Below are positions 1-8,214 of a stretch of 29,926 nt of DNA, in pieces; position 1 is the first letter of the stretch; the number at the start of each line of letters is the position of its first letter. Source of the DNA: a virus. The notes beneath the pieces are model-generated. The model did not search any database. It was not told where the DNA came from and saw nothing but the letters and a program-made list of their open reading frames with translations. The DNA lies in the IMG/VR virus record IMGVR_UViG_3300047172_000299, positions 1 to 29,926 of that record, one strand, 5' to 3'. The position numbers and the translations under genes are program-made.

Positions 1-6
1 CTACTG

Positions 7-360
7 TTGGCGAACGATCGGCAGACCATGCACCTGACGATCAATGGCGACGGCAAGCTGCTGGCCGGCATCGTGCTGACAGCCGATCAGCTCGACCGGA
101 CAATCGCCGCGCTGACCGCGCTTCGTGGCAACATGGTGCCGGAATTCCCGACCAAGCTCGAAGGGGTGAAACCGCGGATGATCAAGGGCACGCATTTCGA
201 CTTTGGGATCGACGAGACGTCGAAAGAGTTGATTTTTTCGCTGCGCGATAAGGATTTGGGCTGGCTGTCGCAGCGCTTCGGCGCTCGTTTGCTCGAACGG
301 ATGCTGGGGATTGCACGTTCGATAGAGACGCGGCGGTCGGCGACGGACACAAAGCAATGA
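7..360 (+). CDS. Hypothetical protein, possibly 5'-partial
   Basis: This is an open frame of about 117 codons that opens with a TTG at 7. An ATG at 28 gives a more conventional start, beginning MHLTINGDGK. The gene may also begin before the window. I do not recognise a domain. The protein looks soluble, with a short beta-rich N-terminus, an alternating central part and a helical, Arg-rich C-terminus. It is convergent with the immunity-like gene, whose stop codon lies only 7 bases away. It may mark the edge of the phage module or be another moron. The call rests on coding-like composition and orderly spacing only. Confidence 0.5.
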   Translation: MANDRQTMHLTINGDGKLLAGIVLTADQLDRTIAALTALRGNMVPEFPTKLEGVKPRMIKGTHFDFGIDETSKELIFSLRDKDLGWLSQRFGARLLERMLGIARSIETRRSATDTKQ

Positions 361-367
361 TAAGGCG

Positions 368-760
368 TTATCCCTGCCCCAAATATTGAAGCAATTGATC
401 TGCGCTCGACGCGACTCTCGGCGGTTTTGGAAGTGCTGGTGCTAGCCAATCTGGCAGGTCGGCGAGAAAGGCGGCATCCGCCACGAAGAAGGCAGCATCC
501 AAGTTTATCGCCGAGGGCACCGTGCGTGCCACAGCATAGAGATCTCTAATGGCATGGCTTGATGGACGCTGTATTCCAAATCCTCCAATAAGCTCGTCGT
601 CATTCAGATAGAGGGTGCCACCATACTGACCGTCGTAGGTTAGGTCCCAACCCTCTCTAGTCCAACCAGCCTTGGGTTCGAAAATGTCCCAGACGATCGA
701 CCGCGCGAATTTATCGAAATCTTTATTACGAAACGCTTGAAGGTGAATGGCGAGACTCAT
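368..760 (-). CDS. Putative immunity protein for the Tox-REase-5 toxin
   Basis: This 130-residue soluble protein has no signal peptide and no transmembrane segment. Its ATG overlaps the toxin stop codon (ATGA), so the two are translationally coupled. That arrangement is typical of a polymorphic toxin followed by its cognate immunity gene. The sequence is rich in aromatic and acidic residues, for example WDIFEPKAGW and YDGQYGGTLYLNDDE, which would suit binding to a basic nuclease. I do not recognise it as the Imm52 family often paired with Tox-REase-5, so the specific immunity family is unknown. The role is inferred from position, size and coupling. Confidence 0.55.
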   Translation of the reverse strand: MSLAIHLQAFRNKDFDKFARSIVWDIFEPKAGWTREGWDLTYDGQYGGTLYLNDDELIGGFGIQRPSSHAIRDLYAVARTVPSAINLDAAFFVADAAFLADLPDWLAPALPKPPRVASSADQLLQYLGQG

Positions 761-1890
761 GGCGTTCTGCCCCCAAAATGAATCTTTATTACTGCGGGAA
801 TAAATGGGGTGTACCTGACAGTTATTTTATAATTGAGGCGTTTAAATTCACTATCCCAAAACGCAGCGACGCGAGGATCCGCGAAATGCCATTCAATCTT
901 CCGGCCATCGGCGGCAGAGATCTGCCGAAAGGCTTGACTTACCGTATCAGAATATTCGCTCAATTTACGGAAGACAAAATCGGGAATGTCTACAAACCAG
1001 GGCTTCGTGGTTTTCGCTTCAAGCATTGTACCGTCGCTTTCCCTGCAGCCATCGAATTTGACACCATTTAGCTTGACACCCATGCCAAGCGGCAACCCGC
1101 TGATTTGTGCCTGGTATAGAAGCTGCCCTGGTTTTCGCTCTGCCGAATCTGCTTCGAAGCTTGGATCTGGGCAGGTCCGGGGATCTTTGTCAGTGGACGC
1201 ACGAGCGCGTGTTGCTGAGTTATCGTTTGATACTTGGCCCGCATCCGTTTGATAAGTGGGGGTTGGATAGATTTCGTCGTCCTTTGGCTTGGACGATCCG
1301 CTAACACCTCCACCGATAGTCAATGGTGGGAATAGCGGAAGCGTCAAAGCCTGCGCCGGCACGATATTAGAATTTGTCCGATGCTGGTTAGATCGACGAC
1401 CAGTCGAATGAAAGGCGGTTTCTCGAACTCCGCCGGCTAAAGAAGAATTGGCTGACAATGCCTGTGACATAGCTTTGTCGGGGCTCTGTCCATTATCGTC
1501 CGTCCACCTTCCATCCGAGTCACGAGGTTGATCATCGCTGTATTTCTCGATTCCGCCGCTGGATATCTTCTGGAGTCGCAGCATCCCACTTCGATCAATA
1601 TCAGGTAGCCGGAGCATCAGACACAACATTGCGGCTCGCGCAACATCTTCAGTGTCAAGTGCCTGTGCGATTGATTGGAGGCCTTTTAGATAATGATGAG
1701 ACGATGTCGTGTCATCGCCATACGCAGCGTCGAAAATCCTCTGGAGGTCATCCAGCGGACGCACCTGGAATCCCAAATTTGTCTTGCTCAGAAGAGGTAA
1801 TCCTCCCAGCATTATTTGATCTTTTGAGCAAAATAGGCCGGAATCTGCTGCGTTTGGAACGAGCCTGAACGTCTGTACCGACCAGAGCAT
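757..1890 (-). CDS. Polymorphic toxin with C-terminal Tox-REase-5 nuclease domain
   Basis: The product is about 377 residues. Residues 1-115 form a domain that resembles the N-termini of two other proteins in this window. It ends at a junction motif, KYSDDQPRDSDGRWT. A low-complexity linker follows, and the C-terminal 110 residues carry the hallmarks of the Tox-REase-5 restriction-endonuclease fold: GVKFDGC, MLEAK (the D...ExK core) and IEWHFADP. The domain would cleave nucleic acid in target cells. I chose the ATG at 1890 because GGAG lies six bases upstream; an ATG at 1902 is also in frame. The gene follows the holin at the distal end of the operon and is coupled to a small immunity-like gene. 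No signal peptide is visible, so export is presumably through lysis or another secretion route. Confidence 0.75.
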   Translation of the reverse strand: MLWSVQTFRLVPNAADSGLFCSKDQIMLGGLPLLSKTNLGFQVRPLDDLQRIFDAAYGDDTTSSHHYLKGLQSIAQALDTEDVARAAMLCLMLRLPDIDRSGMLRLQKISSGGIEKYSDDQPRDSDGRWTDDNGQSPDKAMSQALSANSSLAGGVRETAFHSTGRRSNQHRTNSNIVPAQALTLPLFPPLTIGGGVSGSSKPKDDEIYPTPTYQTDAGQVSNDNSATRARASTDKDPRTCPDPSFEADSAERKPGQLLYQAQISGLPLGMGVKLNGVKFDGCRESDGTMLEAKTTKPWFVDIPDFVFRKLSEYSDTVSQAFRQISAADGRKIEWHFADPRVAAFWDSEFKRLNYKITVRYTPFIPAVIKIHFGGRTP

Positions 1891-1908
1891 GCTTCGCTCC
1901 ATTCTATT

Positions 1909-1942
1909 TTATCATTATAAATCAATAAGTTGTAACATGCCG
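1909..1942 (-). promoter_or_regulatory. Candidate promoter for the toxin/immunity pair
   Basis: The spacer between the holin and toxin genes is very AT-rich against a GC-rich background. On the minus strand it contains a perfect TATAAT at 1919-1914, about 24 bases before the chosen toxin ATG. No good -35 hexamer lies 17 bases upstream (CGGCAT at that spacing). This could be a weak or activator-dependent promoter letting the pair be expressed apart from late phage transcription. The call is inference from a hexamer match. Confidence 0.35.
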
Positions 1943-1962
1943 ATGTGATCATCGATGTCAGG

Positions 1963-2505
1963 TCAGCTCGACTTCGTCGCGGCCTTTGCCGCCCCGCCCA
2001 TCAGCGTGGTCAGCTGCTCTGTCTTCGCCTCGCTGCCCCGGCTCGATCCGAATTCGAAGCCGTAGACGTCCTTCACGATCGCAACCAATGCGCCTGACAG
2101 GATCAGCAATATGTCGCGCGTCGGTCCTTCGGGGATCGAGTGGACCAGCAGGACCCAGATCAGGCTGATCAGCCCGCCGATGGCGGCATAGGCCAATATG
2201 TCGGCGCGGATGTTGCGGCGGCCGGCTTGCGCCAGGCCCAGGTCGCGGCCGCGGGCGCTGGCGCGGTCGGCCAGATAGGCTTTCTCCAGGTCCTCGGCTT
2301 GGGCCGCCATCGCCTGCTGGAAGGCCAGTTGTGCCGCGCTGTCGGCCTTGATCGCATCCACCGCGGCCTGGCCGGTCTTGCCGGTGATGGTTTCGGCGGT
2401 GCCGACGACCTGCTGGGCGACGTCGCCGGCCTTGTCGCCACCCAGCCAGCGGACGATGGAGGGGACATATTGGGCGAGGCCGAGCGCCATCGAAATCGGG
2501 TCCAT
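1963..2505 (-). CDS. GTA-type three-TM holin
   Basis: The protein is 180 residues. The N-terminal half is amphipathic and Ala/Gln-rich. Hydrophobic segments lie at about residues 104-124 (ADILAYAAIGGLISLIWVLLV) and 130-150, followed by a polar tail. This matches the layout of the gene-transfer-agent release holin family (GTA_holin_3TM), although only two strong membrane segments are evident by eye. It would permeabilise the inner membrane so that the neighbouring cell-wall hydrolase can reach peptidoglycan. The ATG follows the hydrolase TGA by one base, so the lysis genes are tightly coupled. It is the last phage morphogenesis or lysis gene before the toxin pair. Confidence 0.7.
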   Translation of the reverse strand: MDPISMALGLAQYVPSIVRWLGGDKAGDVAQQVVGTAETITGKTGQAAVDAIKADSAAQLAFQQAMAAQAEDLEKAYLADRASARGRDLGLAQAGRRNIRADILAYAAIGGLISLIWVLLVHSIPEGPTRDILLILSGALVAIVKDVYGFEFGSSRGSEAKTEQLTTLMGGAAKAATKSS

Positions 2506-2506
2506 G

Positions 2507-2956
2507 TCAGGGCTCCACGAGAAGGTTATAGAAAGCGTGATTGCCGATCTGGATCAGCGGCACCCGGAAATGTCCCCAGCCATAGGGCCAGGGCAGCGAG
2601 GCCACCTTGTAGTGGGTGGCGCCGAAGGTCGGGTCGTCGATGCGGCCTTCGATGGCCTGCTCGGCGACCTGCTTGGCCAGTCGGAAACCGGAATCGTCGT
2701 CGCCGACCGCCAGCAACTTGGGTCGGTTGGGGTCGCCGGGGTTCCAGCATGAGAACTGGCTTTTGGCGCGGCACACGCTCGTCCAATCCCGGCCCCACCA
2801 ATAGGCGCCGCCATGTTCGGCGCTGATATCGATGCGGTTCCGAATCACGGCGGCGACGGCGATCATCCCTAGCTCGCCCTCGCCGCGGGCCTCGCCCCAA
2901 AGGGTGCGAGCCAGCGTGTCGAGTGCATCCGGCGCTTCGGTGATGCCGGCGCTCAC
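2507..2956 (-). CDS. SleB-like cell wall hydrolase (phage endolysin)
   Basis: The start is GTG at 2956, overlapping the upstream TGA (GTGA). It gives 149 residues and removes an implausible Arg-rich extension. The core LARTLWGEARGEGELGM followed by VAAVIRNRI is the signature of the Hydrolase_2 (SleB/CwlJ) family, and the Glu in WGEARGE is the expected catalytic residue. The C-terminal half (FGATHYK, GWGHF, IGNHAFY) also fits the family. There is no signal sequence, so release depends on the adjacent holin. Its position between two membrane-protein genes supports a role as the lysis enzyme. Confidence 0.82.
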   Translation of the reverse strand: MSAGITEAPDALDTLARTLWGEARGEGELGMIAVAAVIRNRIDISAEHGGAYWWGRDWTSVCRAKSQFSCWNPGDPNRPKLLAVGDDDSGFRLAKQVAEQAIEGRIDDPTFGATHYKVASLPWPYGWGHFRVPLIQIGNHAFYNLLVEP

Positions 2957-3159
2957 GACCGGCCTCGCTTTCGGCGAACGATCTGCCAGACGCCGATCAG
3001 CCCGACCGTCGCCCCGCACAGCGAGGCGACGGTCGCGGCGATGATGTTCACGGTGTAGAGAAATTCCGACCAGAAAGGCGTCGTCAGCAGCAAGACGCCG
3101 GTCGCGGTCTGGGCATAGGCGGCGCTTCCCGCGCCGCCGGCAAGGGTCGTGTCGGTCAT
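2953..3159 (-). CDS. Small membrane protein, holin-like
   Basis: Starting at the ATG at 3159, which has AGAGGA about six bases upstream, this is a 68-residue protein with two hydrophobic segments (about residues 19-35 and 38-59) and a basic C-terminus (RRKRGRS). An ATG at 3183 would add eight residues but has no better ribosome site. Its end overlaps the endolysin start. Size, topology and place in the lysis cassette suggest a second holin, an antiholin or a membrane accessory. I cannot assign a family. Confidence 0.6.
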   Translation of the reverse strand: MTDTTLAGGAGSAAYAQTATGVLLLTTPFWSEFLYTVNIIAATVASLCGATVGLIGVWQIVRRKRGRS

Positions 3160-3183
3160 GATGTCCTCTTGGATTTCGGGCAT

Positions 3184-3207
3184 AAAAAAAGCCGCCAGAA
3201 GGCGGCT
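3184..3207 (-). terminator. Intrinsic terminator upstream of lysis cassette
   Basis: On the minus strand a perfect 7-bp stem (AGCCGCC / GGCGGCT) with a TTCT loop is followed by a run of Ts. This is a textbook rho-independent terminator. It lies after the DUF4376 gene stop and only about 25 bases before the start of the first lysis gene. Structural transcripts would stop here unless antitermination or readthrough occurs. Confidence 0.85.
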
Positions 3208-3231
3208 GGAAAGTCAGATGCCGATCCCGCG

Positions 3232-3810
3232 TCAGGCGGTCGGCGCCGGATATCCGGCGGTCACATCGATCGCATCGAGCGTCGGCTGGTCGGCCGCTGT
3301 GGCAATCATGTTCTTGATCGCGCGCAGGCGCAGGATGCAGGCGCTGACATAGCCGGCGACGGCTCGCCCGAAAGCATAGGTCGTCGGCGCATCCATCGAC
3401 ACATGACTATTGTCTGCGGCGACCCAATAAAAGCCGGCCGGCCACGGGCTGTTCGCCGGGTCGGTGATGCTGCCGAGCGCCATCAGACTCATCGCGGCGA
3501 GCTGGACCTGGCTGTCGGAATCGATCTGGGACCGCACGCCCCCATAGGTGAAGCCGGCGGCGATCAGGGCGTCGAAGACCGCCTGCGCGGCGGCCAGCTT
3601 CGCGGCCTGCCGGTAGGCAAGAGACGGGGTGTAGGGCACATAGCCCTTATCCGCGTTCACCGTGTCGCCGGGCTGCAGCGGCACCAGCTTCCCGGAACTA
3701 TCGACCGGCCATCGGATGTAATCGTAACCGCTGCCGGGTGACGGCACGCCGGGAGTCGACAGGGTGCGCTCGATCTTGCGCGTCGTCATGTCGAAGATCA
3801 GGTAATTCAT
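3232..3810 (-). CDS. DUF4376-type tail protein
   Basis: The protein is 192 residues with a good ribosome site (AGAGGTAA) before the ATG. The N-terminal third is a small beta-rich domain. From about residue 85 it shows the DUF4376 pattern: a GFTYGG segment, an IDSDSQVQL segment, GFYWVAADNSHVSMDA, and a helical stretch with LRAIKNMI ending near GYPAP. Such proteins usually sit at the end of tail-fibre operons and are thought to be fibre components or assembly factors. It starts three bases after the central tail protein gene stops and is the last gene before the intrinsic terminator. Confidence 0.7.
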   Translation of the reverse strand: MNYLIFDMTTRKIERTLSTPGVPSPGSGYDYIRWPVDSSGKLVPLQPGDTVNADKGYVPYTPSLAYRQAAKLAAAQAVFDALIAAGFTYGGVRSQIDSDSQVQLAAMSLMALGSITDPANSPWPAGFYWVAADNSHVSMDAPTTYAFGRAVAGYVSACILRLRAIKNMIATAADQPTLDAIDVTAGYPAPTA

Positions 3811-3813
3811 CGC

Positions 3814-6800
3814 TTACCTCTGGCAGATGATGCCGGACATGGTGCCGCCGGTGGTATCGGTGGTGGATGCCACGGTCTCTTCCCAGCGGATGAGGATAGA
3901 GTCGCCCGCGTTGACGCTCACCGCGCCGCCCAGCAGCACTGGGACCGCGAAGGTCATGACCGGCGCCGGCGCCTCGGCGACCTTCGTACCGTTGATATAG
4001 GTCCGCAGATGTCCCGGCGGGTTGCCCATCGCGCCGCCGGCATGCTCGACGGCGACGGTGGCGCTGTAGGTGAACTCTCCGGTGGCGTCGGCCGTGTGGT
4101 TGAACAGGACGAAGGTGCTCGGCGTGATCGAGGCGCCGTAGGGATAGGTTATGTTGTTGGCGATGACGTTGCTTGTGCTGACGACGTTGGTCCCGAGCGC
4201 CGATTCTTCGAAGATCACATTACCCGAGGAATCGAAAACCCAGAGCCCGTCCGCGCCGGCATAGTGGCCGAGAATGCACCGTGCGTGGCCGGCCCCATCC
4301 ACCGCCGCGAAGTATGGACCATAGGTCAGCCCGCCGCTGGTGTTCTGACCGCCGAACATCTGGACGTAGGCCGCACCGCCGGAGGAGGCGGTGAAGTTAT
4401 AACCCTGGAAGAAGTTGCCGGTGATCTTGTCGCCCGTGATCGTGCCGCCGGCGATATTGCCGCCGGTGATCGTAAGTCCGGCGATGTTCAAGGCAGTAAT
4501 CGTACTGGCGGCGATCTGGTTGCCCGTGATGCCCGCGCTGGAATAGATCTGAGCGGCGGTGAGAGTGCCGGCGGTAATTTTCGATGCATCGATCGTGCCC
4601 GCCGCGATCTGCGTCGCGGTGATTGTCCCAGCCGCGATCTGCGTCGCCGTGATCGTTCCATCGACGATAAGCGCCCCCTGAAGGCGACGAACGAACTGGA
4701 AATTGCTGACGCACCAATATCCGCTCCCGCCGCCACCACTGACGCTCACGAAAGCGAGGACGGACGCATAGGCTGCGTTCGCCGGCGACGTCATGTTGAC
4801 GGTCGGGTTCTGGATCGATGCACTGCCGTTCGGTGCACATGAGGTCGTCGCGGAAGAGCTTATGAATGCGTGAGACGAGTCATAAAAATCGACCCGTATA
4901 TCGAGATTGGTGCTTGGCGCCCCGACGTCGAACGCGTTCACCGTAAGGTTGTATTGAGCGCCTCCCGACACCGCGATCGTGCCGGCGCTTTGGACACCGG
5001 AGTATCCCGAAGCCGTCAGGCCGCCGACAAAGATGACCACATATTTTGGTGTGTTGACGTAATTCCCCGAGGCGCTCGTCTGATAATAGGATTGAGCGTT
5101 TCCAGCTGGGCTGAAGATGAACTGCCAGTAATTCGCGTCCTGAAAACTCGGGTCCAGCACGAGATTCGTCGTGTCGCCGATATAAACCTTCGACGCGGTC
5201 ACTGCCTGGGCCGCCAGCTGGTTCACGCCGATCGCGCCGGCGGCAATGCTGCCTGCGGTGATCGAGTTCGCCGTGATATCGGCGCCATCGGTCGCGACCG
5301 TCCAGGCGCCCGAATGGTACCGGTAGAGCTTTCCGGTCGTCGTCAGAACCGCCGTCTCGCCTTCGGTGCCGGCCGGCAGGGACGAGACAACCTGAACCGG
5401 CGTGAGGCCCGAAGCGAATTTCGTGATGTCAATCGCGCCGGCCGGAATGTCGGCCGACGATATGGAGGATATCCAGGCGGTCCCGTTCCACCGGTATAGG
5501 GTGGCTGTGCTGCTCTCATAGGCGACATTGCTGGTCGCGGGATTGGCCGTGCCGATGCTGGCCACGACCTGGACGACATCGAGGCCGCTGATCAGGTTCG
5601 AGGCCGTGATCGCGTTCGCCGCGATCTGTCCCAGCACCAGCTGGGTAGTGATATCGGCGGCTTCGACGCCCAACGTCGTCGCGCTGACCGGCCCCAAATA
5701 GGTGCTGAAATTACCCGACGTGTCCTGCGCCCTGATCCAGTAATAGCGCGTGTCGTTCAGGTTGAGGCCGGGGCGAACATAATGGGTGCTGTTGACCAAG
5801 CCGATGCGCGACGCGTGCGCCAGGTCGTTATCGGCGCTCTCCCAGATCTCGTACCATGCGATATCGTTCTCGGCCGAGGCGACCCAGTCGAGCGTGATCT
5901 GGCGATAGCCGCCTGAGCATGAGGGGCTGGTCGGTGCCGGCGGCGCGGTGGTCTTGCCGACGCTGGTGGTGTTGAGGTTCTGGTCCCAGGCCGAATAGAA
6001 CGGCCCGGTCGTCCGCACGGCGCGGACCTGGACATCGAACGCCGTGTTCGGCGGCAGCGGGCTGATGACGAAGCTGGTCGTATCCTTGCCGCCGCGCCAG
6101 CTGACCCACGCGCCCGGCCCGACATGTGTGCGGTACTGGACCTCATATTGGTCGAACAGCGGGTCGGGCGAGGCCGTCCATGAGACGACGCCGAACGAGA
6201 TCCAGGTGCCATCCTTCTGCTGCTCGGCTCCGACCGTGAAGGTGACGCCCGTGGGCGGATAGACGAATTCTCCGGCGCCGTTCGGATTGTAGGTGTAGGC
6301 CGAGACATCACCCAACTGTTGCTCGCCGCCGCCATAGATGTTGAACGACAGAAACTTCAGATGGAGCGTCTCGCCGACATAAGAAACCGGGGTCACCGGC
6401 AGGTCGAACGAGGCAACCGAATCATCCAGCCGGCAAAATAATGTGCCCGCCGCGTGCGCTGCGATTGTCGTGCCGAAGACGCCGCGGCGTAGATAGCTCA
6501 GCCCATATTGGTTCGAGCCCGTCAGCGCGGCAGTCTCATAAGCGATCAGCTCGCCATCGACATAGCAGAGCGTGCGGAACGCGTCGGCGTCGGCCTGGAT
6601 GCCCGATAGAAGAGCGCCATGGCTTTCGCTCAGATCGACCGAGAGCGTGTGCGTCGTGTCGGGGTCGGCGGCGCTGGCCAGCGTGTTGAGCAGCGCCCCC
6701 TGACGCGACGGCGCGCTGATCCGCCCCATCAGCTTGTAAGTGCTGCCATCCAGCGAGAGCCAGACATCGCAGCCGCCCCAATTGGGGCCACCGGACGCCC

Positions 6801-8214
6801 CGACCATGATCTGCGGCGCGGTGATCGAGTTGGCCGCCAGCATCGCGGGCGGCGGCTCGAAGATCAGCGGCGTGTTCACATTGCCAGGTGGCGTGTTGTA
6901 ATCGGCTATGAACGGCGCCCCGCCGGAATAGCTGTAGAGCGGCGCGGCGCCGGTGCCGTCGAGATATTCCTCGGCGCTGACCGCGATATTGCCGTTATCG
7001 TCTTCCTCGAGCGTGAGGATGCGAACCCATTGGTTGACCAGGCCGATGCCTTCGTCGGTGATCTCGACGATGTCCATCGGGTCGAGCAGGCAATAGCGCC
7101 AGCCGAGGGTGAAGCTGTAGACGTTGCGTACGGCCTGGCGCTGCAGCTTCAGGGTCGCCGCCATCGTGGCCGCGCCCAGGTCGCAGAATTGGTGCGATTG
7201 CGACGGCTGATCGACCCGCAGCCCATAGGCCTCGACCGCGGCCGAATTCTCGGCGGTTACGATCTCGGCGTTATACTGGTTGGCGCGGTTCAGATATTCG
7301 AGATAGATGCGGTTCCAGGCGTCGGACGGCCGGGTCCGGCTGCATTTCACCGGGTCGCCGTCGCCGGTATCGATGAAGTCGTTGTCGCCCAGGCTGTAGA
7401 GCGGGGCCGATGGCGCGGTATAGGTCGCGCCGTTCGCGGTGATGTTCTGGTCGCCATAGGGCACGATCGTCAGGCTCTTGCCCGACCAGACGAACTCGCT
7501 GTTGCAGTCCTGGACGATCTGGTTGAGCTGGCTCGCGGCGTCGGACTGACTGTTGAACAAGGGCGAGATCACCATGCCGGTGGCGCGGCAATAGCTCGAA
7601 AACACAGACAGGCTGCCCAGCCGCGCCGAGGGGAAGCCGACGCCGTAGCGCGGATTGGTCAATATGTCGGTGACGACGTCCTTGGGGTCGGCATCGGGCA
7701 GGCCGGAAATGGCGTTCGGGAACAGTCCGGTGACTTCGAAGGCCAGGTTCGGCAGCTGCGCCGACTGGCCGAGATCGTAGGCCGCGGCGCAGACATAGGC
7801 CGTGCCGGCGTAGGACAGCGCCTTGGTCGGATGCTTCGTCACCCATGTGCCCCAGGGCGACTGTGTGAGAGATCCATCGAAGAAGGTCAGGCCGGAATCA
7901 GCGAAGGCCGTGACGGTTTTGGAGGCATAGACATTCTGGATGTCCGCCGTCGTCCCTTCGCCCAGCGCGAAGATGAACGACGTCTTATAATCCGTGGTGG
8001 TCGATCCGCCTTTGCCACCGCCACCGGAGCCTCCGCCCTTGCCCGAGCCGGACGAACTACGCTGGATCGCCTGGAAATCGTCATAGTCGATCAAGTTTGC
8101 GGTGCCGCGTGTACGGCCATACCAGACTGGAATCACCCCGCCATAGCACGAGCTTTGGATATCGACGCCCGACGCGATGGTCGGCGCGGTGGTTTTTGGG
8201 CCGCCAAGGCTCAT
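3814..8214 (-). CDS. Central tail / host-specificity protein (GTA gp15-like)
   Basis: The protein is 1466 residues. The N-terminal ~430 residues resemble the putative phage tail protein domain found in GTA-like central tail proteins (VDIQSSCYGGVIPVWYGRTRG near the start, then a Gly-rich loop at about 55-70). They are followed by DPKDVVTDILTNPRYGVG and WRYCLLDPMDIVEI. Two fibronectin III-like domains lie at about 655-860. A duplicated beta module is at about 875-995. A run of short hexad-like repeats (IAAGTITATQIAAGTI) at about 1180-1260 may form a trimeric stalk. A globular C-terminus is the likely receptor-binding tip. Its ATG overlaps the peptidase stop (ATGA). It would form the baseplate hub and tip. 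Confidence 0.85.
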   Translation of the reverse strand: MSLGGPKTTAPTIASGVDIQSSCYGGVIPVWYGRTRGTANLIDYDDFQAIQRSSSGSGKGGGSGGGGKGGSTTTDYKTSFIFALGEGTTADIQNVYASKTVTAFADSGLTFFDGSLTQSPWGTWVTKHPTKALSYAGTAYVCAAAYDLGQSAQLPNLAFEVTGLFPNAISGLPDADPKDVVTDILTNPRYGVGFPSARLGSLSVFSSYCRATGMVISPLFNSQSDAASQLNQIVQDCNSEFVWSGKSLTIVPYGDQNITANGATYTAPSAPLYSLGDNDFIDTGDGDPVKCSRTRPSDAWNRIYLEYLNRANQYNAEIVTAENSAAVEAYGLRVDQPSQSHQFCDLGAATMAATLKLQRQAVRNVYSFTLGWRYCLLDPMDIVEITDEGIGLVNQWVRILTLEEDDNGNIAVSAEEYLDGTGAAPLYSYSGGAPFIADYNTPPGNVNTPLIFEPPPAMLAANSITAPQIMVGASGGPNWGGCDVWLSLDGSTYKLMGRISAPSRQGALLNTLASAADPDTTHTLSVDLSESHGALLSGIQADADAFRTLCYVDGELIAYETAALTGSNQYGLSYLRRGVFGTTIAAHAAGTLFCRLDDSVASFDLPVTPVSYVGETLHLKFLSFNIYGGGEQQLGDVSAYTYNPNGAGEFVYPPTGVTFTVGAEQQKDGTWISFGVVSWTASPDPLFDQYEVQYRTHVGPGAWVSWRGGKDTTSFVISPLPPNTAFDVQVRAVRTTGPFYSAWDQNLNTTSVGKTTAPPAPTSPSCSGGYRQITLDWVASAENDIAWYEIWESADNDLAHASRIGLVNSTHYVRPGLNLNDTRYYWIRAQDTSGNFSTYLGPVSATTLGVEAADITTQLVLGQIAANAITASNLISGLDVVQVVASIGTANPATSNVAYESSTATLYRWNGTAWISSISSADIPAGAIDITKFASGLTPVQVVSSLPAGTEGETAVLTTTGKLYRYHSGAWTVATDGADITANSITAGSIAAGAIGVNQLAAQAVTASKVYIGDTTNLVLDPSFQDANYWQFIFSPAGNAQSYYQTSASGNYVNTPKYVVIFVGGLTASGYSGVQSAGTIAVSGGAQYNLTVNAFDVGAPSTNLDIRVDFYDSSHAFISSSATTSCAPNGSASIQNPTVNMTSPANAAYASVLAFVSVSGGGGSGYWCVSNFQFVRRLQGALIVDGTITATQIAAGTITATQIAAGTIDASKITAGTLTAAQIYSSAGITGNQIAASTITALNIAGLTITGGNIAGGTITGDKITGNFFQGYNFTASSGGAAYVQMFGGQNTSGGLTYGPYFAAVDGAGHARCILGHYAGADGLWVFDSSGNVIFEESALGTNVVSTSNVIANNITYPYGASITPSTFVLFNHTADATGEFTYSATVAVEHAGGAMGNPPGHLRTYINGTKVAEAPAPVMTFAVPVLLGGAVSVNAGDSILIRWEETVASTTDTTGGTMSGIICQR
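4601..4660. repeat. 30-nt tandem repeat inside the tail protein gene
   Basis: Two adjacent 30-base units (4601-4630 and 4631-4660) differ at only a few positions. They encode the repeated decapeptide GTITATQIAA in the stalk of the central tail protein. Weaker versions of the unit continue on both sides. Such repeats can expand or contract by slippage and change fibre length. Confidence 0.75.
5240..5590 (-). repeat. Duplicated ~58-residue module in the tail protein
   Basis: Two consecutive segments of the central tail protein align well. Both have VQVVxS, then GT, then LYRxxxGAW, then ADI followed by an alpha/threonine-rich link (starts GLDVVQVVAS and GLTPVQVVSS). This points to an internal duplication of a small beta domain. 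It lies between the fibronectin-like region and the C-terminal stalk. Confidence 0.6.

Noticed and set aside
368-760. Imm52 assignment for the partner of the Tox-REase-5 toxin
   Set aside because: Imm52 proteins are commonly paired with this toxin, but this 130-residue sequence is short and shows no motif I can match. Only a positional immunity call is made.
4430-4680. CRISPR-like short repeats
   Set aside because: The repeats are contiguous, in frame and encode the tail stalk. There are no regular unique spacers and no cas genes.
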